Assembly (NCBI GenBank): GCA_963769845.1
Contig: CAVYNL010000006.1
Coordinates: 1 to 11,662, forward strand
Reading direction: 5' to 3'
DNA: 11,662 nucleotides
Source: JBGQMW01 sp963769845
GTDB taxonomy: Archaea > Thermoproteota > Bathyarchaeia > Bathyarchaeales > Bathycorpusculaceae
Shown here in pieces: positions 6,541 through 11,662 of the stretch (position 1 is the stretch's first letter; the number at the start of each line of letters is the position of its first letter). Position numbers and translations under genes: made by a program. The notes beneath the pieces are model-generated. The model made no database searches. It was not told the origin of the DNA and saw only the letters and a list, made by a program, of their open reading frames with translations.

Positions 6541-8446
6541 TTGGAACTAGACTATGAAAAAACCGGCTTGAAGGTCGGAATAGAATGTCATCAGCAACTT
6601 AACACTTCTGCAAAACTTTTCTGCAGCTGCAGGCCCGGACTGTTCAAAGAAGAACCTGAAATAACGTTCCTGCGCAGACTCAGACCCACACAAAGCGAGT
6701 TAGGTCAAACGGACCCCGCGGCCTTTTTCGAGTTTCAGAAAGGAGTCAGAATCCTGTACGAAGCCAACAGAGCAACTTCCTGCCTCGTGGAAATGGACGA
6801 AGAACCGCCCCACCCGCTCAACCGAGAAGCTGTGGAGACTGTGCTGGTAGCAGCTTTAATGATGGGGTGTAAGCCTGTTGACGAAATCCACGTCATGCGC
6901 AAAACAGTGATAGATGGCTCGAACACAACGGGCTTCCAAAGAACATGCGTAATAGCACTCGACGGAGAAGTCAGAATCGGCGAAAAGACCGTGCCCATCC
7001 AGCACGCAAGCCTAGAGGAGGACGCAGCGCGAAAAACGGCGGAAGAAGGCAACACCATACATTATCGCATAGACAGGCTCGGCATACCCTTGATCGAAGT
7101 TGCAACGGGACCAGTGATAAGATCGCCGAAAGAAGCTGAAGAAGTCTCACTCGCAATAGGAAATATACTCAGAGCCACAGGAAAAGTCATACGGGGCCTC
7201 GGCACAATCCGCCAGGACATAAACATATCGCTACCCAACGGTGCACTCATAGAGATCAAAGGCGTGCAAGAGCTCGAGTTGATCTCGCATGGCCGTGGAA
7301 TACGAGGTCAAACGACAACTCAACCTCATCAGGATATCCGAAGAACTCAGGGAACACGGTCTAAAGAAAGAGGACTTGAAGGAAGACTTCGTCGACGTTA
7401 CAGACATTTTCAGACAGACCAAGTGCAAGGTAATCCGCAAAGCCTTGGACAAGAACCAACAAGTACTGGCCGTAAAGCTGCCCAACTTCAAGGGTTTCTT
7501 GAAACGCGAACTCGGGCCCAACTTCCGACTTGGCACAGAACTTTCTGACAGGGCACGTTTCTGGGGAAGAGTGGGCGGAATATTCCACACGGACGAAATG
7601 CCAGCTTACGGCGTCACACCAGAAGAGGTCGAACAGCTTAGAAACAGACTTAAAACGGAAGAACAGGATGCCGTCGTCTTCGTCGCGGACAATCCGGAAA
7701 ACGCAAGAGACGCGCTGAGAGCCGTTGTCGAAAGGGCGAGGGAAGCCACAAAGGGTGTACCCGAGGAGACGCGAGCGCCAAATGCCGATGGCACGACCCG
7801 ATTCATGAGACCACGGCCTGGTGCAGCAAGAATGTACCCCGAGACGGACATCCCGCCGATGCAGATAACCGAAGAACACGTCAGGCAGGTCAGGACACAT
7901 CTACCAGAACCTCCCGAGCAGAAGCTCCAAAGGCTTGCCAAGGAGTACAAGCTCAACGAAAAACTTTCGAAGCAGGTACTCGACTCTGAATACGGAGAGC
8001 TGTTCGAGGTCATCGTGAAAGAAAGCAAGGTCCAAGCCACGACGGTCGCAGCCTTCATGACTGAAACAATGAAAGCACTCAAACGCGACGGTGTGTCCGT
8101 TGAAAAGGTTACAGAAACTCAAATCCGTGACATATTCAAGTGCGTTGGCTCCGCGCAGGTGACAAAAGAAGCTATCCCAGAAATCGTCACATGGCTTGGA
8201 CAGCACGAAGGGTGCACCGTTCAGGAAGCGACCGAAAGCATAGGCTTGAAAATGCTATCGAAGGAAGAGCTCGTGAAGATTATCGAGCACACGATCCAGA
8301 CAAACAAGAGACTGATAGAAGAACGCGGTGCCAATGCTTATGGAGCGTTAATAGGCATTGTGATGAAAGAGGTTCGAGGCAAAGCGAACGCGGCACTAGT
8401 AAGTGACCTCGTCAAGCAGAAGCTGGAAAATGCAAAAGAAAAGTGA
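6541..8446 (+). CDS. gatE: Glu-tRNA(Gln) amidotransferase subunit E, with a +1 frame break
   Basis: Repaired, this is a 634-aa GatE, the kinase/amidotransferase subunit that phosphorylates the glutamyl group on Glu-tRNA(Gln) and amidates it with ammonia from GatD. The first frame (6541-7287) gives the GatB/E catalytic cradle: GLKVGIECHQQLNTSAKLFC near the start, QHASLEEDAARKT, RLGIPLIEVATGP and GLGTIRQDINISLP. It then reads GVQELELIS, after which this frame becomes arginine/glutamine-rich nonsense up to 7548. The next frame, from ATG 7289 (MAVEYEVKRQLNLIRISEEL), continues exactly where the family sequence should. One base at about 7288 is therefore surplus. The second part carries the AspRS-like insertion domain (AYGVTPEEVEQLRNRL) and the YqeY-like tail (EERGANAYGALIGIVMKEVR). 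The TTG start has a good Shine-Dalgarno. gatE is essential in archaea that lack GlnRS, so a true null is unlikely. Confidence 0.93.
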
Positions 8447-8472
8447 GCAACGCGTACGCGTTAGACGGCCTT

Positions 8473-8718
8473 TCACCGATAGTTCTTGAGCGAGATCACA
8501 GTTTCAGGCAGCAGCTTCAGGTTTTCGCCACAGAAGGGGCAAAGCCTAAACCCGGGCAAGAGTCCTTTGCCGCACGATGGACACTCGTCCGGAGACTTCG
8601 CCACATCATCGAGTCTCCCGAATTCCCTCTTCAAGCCCTCCAGTTCAGCTTTGATTTTTTCTACGCTTTCGACGATCGGCTGCATCTGTCTCACATCTGT
8701 TCTGACGTTGCACATCAT
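8473..8718 (-). CDS. Small zinc-ribbon protein (81 aa)
   Basis: Translated from the minus-strand ATG at 8716-8718, the product has an N-terminal helical, coiled-coil-like stretch (PIVESVEKIKAELEGLKREF, residues 14-33). A single zinc ribbon follows: CPSC at 46-49 and CPFC at 60-63, ten residues apart. This is the usual treble-clef/rubredoxin-like spacing for a structural zinc. The C-terminus is short (ENLKLLPETVISLKNYR). GGAG lies nine bases upstream of the ATG, inside a GC-rich palindrome; a second ATG follows immediately. The same frame stays open further upstream, but that part is compositionally odd and lies in the promoter region. It ends 26 bases from gatE (convergent) and is divergent from the three-gene operon beginning at 8875. 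Small coiled-coil/zinc-ribbon proteins are common in archaea and often bind nucleic acid or protein partners; its specific role is unknown. Confidence 0.75.
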   Translation of the reverse strand: MMCNVRTDVRQMQPIVESVEKIKAELEGLKREFGRLDDVAKSPDECPSCGKGLLPGFRLCPFCGENLKLLPETVISLKNYR

Positions 8719-8874
8719 AGCGCGCGCTCCACATACGTAAATGAAACAGAAAAAAAGGCGAATTCTCCCGCAAAACCATGACTTTTCCTTTTCACGCGCG
8801 CTAATACTGAAAAGACCTCCCCTATACGTAAATGCTAAAAGGGAATCGCTCTTTCTACTATCACGTGAACAAAC
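8719..8874. promoter_or_regulatory. Divergent promoter region with a repeated motif pair
   Basis: The 156 bases between the zinc-ribbon gene and the tandem winged-helix genes carry two copies of CGCGCGCT (8721-8728 and 8795-8802). Each is followed by a copy of ATACGTAAATG (8733-8743 and 8824-8834) on the same strand. The first CGCGCGCT lies in the 10-bp perfect palindrome AGCGCGCGCT (8719-8728), next to the zinc-ribbon start codon. The second ATACGTAAATG lies about 40 bases before TTG 8875 and could include a TATA-like element. These may be operators; that is inference. Confidence 0.4.
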
Positions 8875-9375
8875 TTGCAGGATAAGGCCGCCAGAACAAA
8901 CCAAGCAGAATTCGCCTTCAGAGTACGAATGGGCGAGTATGAAGTCGAGATCCAGGGAAAACGTGAGGAAGTCTTGAAAACGCTTCAAGACCTGCCAAGC
9001 CTAATCGACAACGTCAACAAGGCGTTCGAGAACGTCAAACCCAAGAAAATAACCACACTTACTGTCAAAACAGAACCATCGAAAGAAGAAAAGGTCTCCG
9101 CGCAAAAGTATCCAAAGATATCGCCAACAGAAAACTACGAAGAGGCAATTATCAGAATCCTCGAAACGGATTGGGGAAAGTGGCGACCGCGCACCATTGA
9201 TGAACTCAGGGACGCATTGAAAGCAAACGGCATGGACTATCCAGGCCGCATGCTCGCCGGAATACTCATGGGCTTCGTGAAGAACGAGAAAATCAGAAGA
9301 TGGAACACGGACGCGGGCTACGTCTACATACTGGCTGAGAAAGAAGCTTTCCTCGCAAGGGGTGCTGCACAGTGA
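8875..9375 (+). CDS. First of three tandem paralogues: N-terminal module plus winged-helix-like domain
   Basis: From TTG 8875 the product is 166 aa. Residues 11-41 (AEFAFRVRMGEYEVEIQG, then EEVLKTLQDLP) form a strand-strand-helix module that recurs in the two downstream genes. A polar linker follows (VKTEPSKEEKVSAQKYPKIS, about 64-83). The C-terminal 75 residues look like a winged helix: YEEAIIRILETDW, TIDELRDALKANGMDYPGRM, then a two-stranded wing ending GYVYILAEKE. The start is not certain. TTG 8875 keeps the first strand; ATG 8929 would delete it. A GTG at 8865 (MNKLAG, like MNKV in the next gene) sits one frame away and could be the real start if a base in GCAGGAT is surplus. There is no clear Shine-Dalgarno. 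The stop overlaps the next GTG (GTGA). Function is unknown; DNA binding is inferred from the fold-like pattern. Confidence 0.7.
   Translation: MQDKAARTNQAEFAFRVRMGEYEVEIQGKREEVLKTLQDLPSLIDNVNKAFENVKPKKITTLTVKTEPSKEEKVSAQKYPKISPTENYEEAIIRILETDWGKWRPRTIDELRDALKANGMDYPGRMLAGILMGFVKNEKIRRWNTDAGYVYILAEKEAFLARGAAQ
9358..9365 (+). promoter_or_regulatory. Ribosome-binding site of the second paralogue
   Basis: AAGGGGTG lies six bases before GTG 9372, inside the end of the first paralogue. Together with the GTGA overlap it supports translation of the second gene from GTG 9372. Confidence 0.5.
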
Positions 9376-9843
9376 ACAAGGTTGAAGCAAGAATAAAGAC
9401 GCCCTTCGGCGAAATCACCGTAGAGGGAGAAAACGCACAGGACGTGCTCAAGGCACTCGAAGCTTTTCCAGACGGTTTCATGGAGAAAGTCGCAGGTTTC
9501 GTCTCAAACAGGCTGATGCCCTCAGGCGTCCAGCTGAAAGGAATAGTTGAAACCACAACAGAAGGCCCAGTAATAGTGGCGCATGAAAATCTCACGCATT
9601 ACGAGGCAATAGGCTTAACATTGTACGCTTCAGACGAAAAGAAGAATACAGCCGCCCAAATGACCAAGACTTCTTGAATCGAGCGGCATGAAATGCATGG
9701 TGCCAGCAAGGCTCAACGAGATGACTAAGAGAGGCCAAGTGTTCAAGCCAGACCCTAACAAGCCGGAGTTCAAACTCACTATCCAAGGCGAAAGATGGGT
9801 AGAACAAGAAGTCCTAGCCAAGATCAGAGGAAAAATGGGTTGA
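9372..9843 (+). CDS. Second tandem paralogue, with a +1 frame break
   Basis: GTG 9372 starts inside the upstream stop codon. The first frame gives the shared N-terminal module (VEARIKTPFGEITVEGENAQ, then DVLKALEAFPDGF) and a linker, then ENLTHYEAIGLTLYASDEKK, and runs into TGA at 9675-9677. Dropping one base near 9669 joins it to an adjacent frame that reads LLESSGMKCMVPARLNEMTK and then RGQVFKPDPNKPEFKLT, ending QEVLAKIRGKMG at TGA 9841-9843. The repaired protein has 156 aa and a winged-helix-like C-terminus that aligns with the third paralogue (RLNEMTKRGQV versus RLGELIKAETV; PEFKLT versus DEYKIT). The repaired stop overlaps the next start as TTGA, mirroring the GTGA upstream, which supports the repair. 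I do not recognise a named family; a DNA-binding role is inferred. Confidence 0.65.
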
Positions 9844-10355
9844 ACATCGACACACACGACTTGACGGTTCACATCATATACAAGGACTGTTGAACAGACT
9901 TTTTCAGGAAAACCAGAAGAAGTGTGGGCCAGCATAAACAAGTTCTTCAGCCAACTTCTTCCCACATTCGAAATGGCGAAGAAACTCACACTCCACGTTG
10001 ACCTGCAAACTCTGGTAGCACAATGCGAAGGACTCATAGCGTTTTCACCCGAAGGACCTAACCTGCTGATCCCGAGAGGACAAACTAACGGACAATGAAA
10101 CACTAAGCTTACTGCTATTGGCAGCCCACATTGGATTCAAGCTAGGGAAGAACCCAAAAAGACACGGTGTCAAAAGACACACTGCAGGCAAAACTCGGAA
10201 AAGACATGAAAATCAGAAGCACACGACTAGGCGAACTGATCAAGGCAGAGACTGTCATGAAGACGAACAATGATGAATACAAGATCACGACTTACGGTCT
10301 ACTACAGATGCAAAAGGAAATTCTCCCAAGAATCAAAGCAAAAGCCGGCGCCTAG
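9840..10355 (+). CDS. Third tandem paralogue, broken by three +1 frame changes
   Basis: TTG 9840 overlaps the previous stop (TTGA) and has AGAGG nine bases upstream. Reading through three frames restores one continuous protein of about 170 aa. From 9840: LNIDTHDLTVHIIYK. From about 9886: TVEQTFSGKPEEVWASINKF, then KKLTLHVDLQTLVAQCEGLI and NLLIPR. From about 10079: DKLTDNETLSLLLLAAHIGF and KLGKNPK. From about 10161: DTVSKDTLQAKLGKDMKIRS, TRLGELIKAETVMKTNNDEY and KITTYGLLQMQKEILPRIKA, ending TAG 10353-10355. The breaks are near 9885 (GG), 10073-10080 (GAGAGGAC) and 10156-10160 (a run of five A). The N-terminal module and C-terminal winged helix match the two upstream genes, so the pieces belong together. 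The last piece taken alone (from GTG 10167) would lack the first helices of its own domain. Confidence 0.6.
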
Positions 10356-10401
10356 AAGCCCACTTTGCCGATTCTCTTTTGCCAATTGATGTTCACCCAT
10401 T

Positions 10402-11241
10402 CTAGACTTCCAGTTTATCGACCAATTTCGTAAGCATAGCGAGTGAGCGTATTGTTCTATCTGGACGTATCTGACCTGAAACAGGTCCGCCCAGCTTTCT
10501 TGAAAGCGAAAGGAGAGAGTGAGGGTCGGCCTCAGCCATTTTATCATGTCCTTCCTCGCTGTGGAGATGGACAGCCATGAATCCCGCGTTTTGCGCACCC
10601 CACACGTCGCTTTTCAAGTTGTCACCGACGTGAACAGCCTCGCATGATTTGGTTTTCAGCCCACGCGCTGCCAATTGGAATATCTTGCGGTCAGGCTTGC
10701 GGATCCCGACCTCTTCCGAGAATATCATCAAATCGAAGTACTCAGCTGCGTGAAACTCTGCCAGCAATTTCCGTAGCCCTGATCCTGGAGTTAAACCAGT
10801 ATTGCATATGAGCGCAGTTAGCTTGCCTCGTTCCTTGAGCTCCTGCAGAACCTTTGGAGCGTCCGGATTCAAGTACGGGCGGACATCAAAAACCGGAGAG
10901 ACAAGAGCTGTCGACAGCTGACCCAGCCAATCTTCTTTGAATTTTCCTGCTGCGCGAGGCATAGCTTGAATGATCAGTCTAAGCTGGTCCAAGTGACTAA
11001 CATCTTTGTTCTTGTCCCATTCGCCGACCAACGTGGAGATCGCGGTTTTCATGGCCAAGTCTACGTGCTCAGGACTCGACTGGACTCCGAAACCATTCAG
11101 CACGGCAGAGATGTTTCTGCAACGGACAGCAGTTCTAAGTGAATTAGCACCGTCTTTCTCGAAAAGCAGAGTCTCCCAAAGGTCGAAAGTCACTGCCTTG
11201 ATTCGTCTTTCTTCTGCTTTCAAGGAGACAGCCCCGTGCAC
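10402..11241 (-). CDS. HAD-superfamily hydrolase with a DxWxT motif
   Basis: The 279-aa minus-strand product has the four HAD motifs in order. Motif I is FDLWETLL, with the nucleophile Asp at residue 20. Motif II is ICNTG, with Thr 148. Motif III is RKPDRKIF, with Lys 182. Motif IV is VHVGDNLKSDVWGAQNAG, with Asp 207 and Asp 212. A helical cap insert of about 100 residues between motifs I and II points to a C1-cap (haloacid dehalogenase/phosphatase, subfamily I) architecture. The residue two after the nucleophile, usually the Asp acid/base in phosphatases (DxDxT), is Trp. This variant is seen in some archaeal HAD proteins, and the substrate cannot be told from sequence. The GTG at 11239-11241 is the longest start; an in-frame TTG at 11221-11223 is an alternative. 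The frame is intact. It is convergent with the third paralogue, 46 bases away. Confidence 0.88.
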   Translation of the reverse strand: MHGAVSLKAEERRIKAVTFDLWETLLFEKDGANSLRTAVRCRNISAVLNGFGVQSSPEHVDLAMKTAISTLVGEWDKNKDVSHLDQLRLIIQAMPRAAGKFKEDWLGQLSTALVSPVFDVRPYLNPDAPKVLQELKERGKLTALICNTGLTPGSGLRKLLAEFHAAEYFDLMIFSEEVGIRKPDRKIFQLAARGLKTKSCEAVHVGDNLKSDVWGAQNAGFMAVHLHSEEGHDKMAEADPHSLLSLSRKLGGPVSGQIRPDRTIRSLAMLTKLVDKLEV

Positions 11242-11376
11242 ACATGTGGGTATGCCTGTTAATCATTTTTTCCATCTATTATTCGTGCAAACGCGCGCCA
11301 TACCAGTAAGCAACGTGTTCGAAAATGATACATACGTGATGCGCATACCATCTACTGGCGAATCGGGTGAGGCGAC
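11242..11376. other. Divergent intergenic region between the HAD gene and the last gene
   Basis: These 135 bases separate two outward-facing genes and should hold both promoters. An AT-rich stretch near 11260-11285 (GTTAATCATTTTTTCC, then ATCTATTATTCG) is the likeliest promoter area. I see no RNA gene or clear repeat. Confidence 0.3.
11365..11372 (+). promoter_or_regulatory. Strong ribosome-binding site before the last gene
   Basis: GGGTGAGG at 11365-11372 closely matches the archaeal consensus. It ends four bases before TTG 11377, which fixes that start; a TGA at 11368-11370 blocks any longer one. Confidence 0.55.
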
Positions 11377-11662
11377 TTGAGCCCTAGCAAAAGCAAAAAA
11401 AGAGTCTCGCTTGCGGCGAAAACTGCGACAAGATTGATGAAAGAACAAGCCAAGAATGTGGTGCTGAAGAAGGCTGAGCTGACTGAAAGTGATAAATCAT
11501 TAGCGAGACAACACAGTACTCGCTTCCTGAAAAAGTATGTCATATTCCTAAAATACGACGGCGCGAGAATTTCATTTTCCGTGTATATCGTGCCGCACGA
11601 GTTTTGGGGCGCAAGCTGGACCAAAGGTTACATCGAAGTGGACAATGACTTTCCAAAGTACC
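11377..11662 (+). CDS. Unrecognised protein, N-terminal 95 residues (runs off right edge)
   Basis: An open frame runs from TTG 11377 to the window edge without a stop. The first 30 residues are very basic and polar (LSPSKSKKRVSLAAKTATRL), followed by a Lys/Glu-rich helical stretch. A beta-rich segment with many aromatics comes next (KKYVIFLKYDGARISFSVYI, then VPHEFWGASWTKGYIEVDND). The pattern suggests a basic tail followed by a globular beta domain. I do not recognise the family. The start is well supported by the strong Shine-Dalgarno and the in-frame stop just upstream. It is divergent from the HAD gene. Confidence 0.6.
   Translation, partial: MSPSKSKKRVSLAAKTATRLMKEQAKNVVLKKAELTESDKSLARQHSTRFLKKYVIFLKYDGARISFSVYIVPHEFWGASWTKGYIEVDNDFPKY

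Noticed and set aside
7606..8082. 158-codon minus-strand frame over gatE
   Set aside because: It is serine-rich shadow coding opposite the GatE tail domain, with no recognisable motif.
8719..8988. N-terminal extension of the zinc-ribbon gene to 171 aa
   Set aside because: The extra residues cross the divergent promoter and the start of the opposite gene and look non-coding. ATG 8716-8718 has GGAG upstream.
9688..9843. A separate 51-aa gene from ATG 9688
   Set aside because: It completes the truncated domain of the gene starting at 9372 once one base is removed near 9669, and its stop forms the TTGA overlap with the next gene.
10167..10355. A separate 62-aa gene from GTG 10167
   Set aside because: Its sequence is only the second half of a winged-helix-like domain whose first helices lie just upstream in another frame. 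It is the C-terminal piece of the third paralogue.
1..11662. tRNA or rRNA genes, CRISPR arrays, insertion sequences, integrases
   Set aside because: I scanned for T-loop-like GGTTCRA stems, regular spaced repeats and transposase motifs on both strands and found nothing supportable. A GTTCAAAC in elp3 and a GTTCGAAA near 11320 have no matching cloverleaf.

Overview
The window looks like a chromosomal segment of an archaeon. Evidence: an archaeal-type AMP phosphorylase, archaeal ribosomal proteins uS12 and uS7, the archaea-specific GatD/GatE tRNA-dependent amidotransferase pair, an archaeal Elp3, many TTG/GTG starts with GGTG/GAGG-like Shine-Dalgarno sequences, and a TATA-like box before rps12. 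The gene set and sequence flavour suggest Thermoproteota, perhaps Bathyarchaeia; that placement is an inference from memory, not a search.

Layout. (1) 1-123, minus: start of a probable form III RuBisCO large subunit running off the left edge, head-to-head with AMP phosphorylase (240-1784, plus). Both belong to the archaeal AMP/pentose-bisphosphate pathway. (2) 1886-2044: a 52-aa protein of unknown function, then a promoter, rps12 (2161-2601) and rps7 (2606-3190). (3) 3191-3590: 400 bases without a firm gene, holding a weak minus-strand small ORF with an internal repeat and a 12-bp palindrome. (4) elp3 - gatD - gatE (3591-8446): a tightly spaced, tRNA-centred operon (wobble-uridine modification, then Glu-tRNA(Gln) to Gln-tRNA(Gln) conversion). 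elp3 and gatE are each split by a single +1 reading-frame break. (5) 8473-8718, minus: an 81-aa zinc-ribbon protein, divergent from (6) three tandem plus-strand genes (8875-10355). After frame repair these are paralogues: a short N-terminal strand-strand-helix module plus a C-terminal winged-helix-like domain. They are linked by GTGA and TTGA stop/start overlaps. (7) 10402-11241, minus: a HAD-family hydrolase with DxWxT in place of DxDxT. (8) 11377 onward: an unrecognised partial gene leaving the right edge.

Points most worth attention: the tandem paralogue operon, hidden by four frame breaks; a repeated motif pair in its divergent promoter region; six frame breaks that all run the same way (one surplus base), all right of position 4570; and a sharp strand-composition switch (G/T-rich to A/C-rich) inside elp3 that gene orientation does not explain. 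The frame breaks most likely reflect single-base insertion errors in the consensus. Real mutations or recoding cannot be excluded from sequence alone. I saw no tRNA, rRNA, CRISPR array, transposase or integrase.
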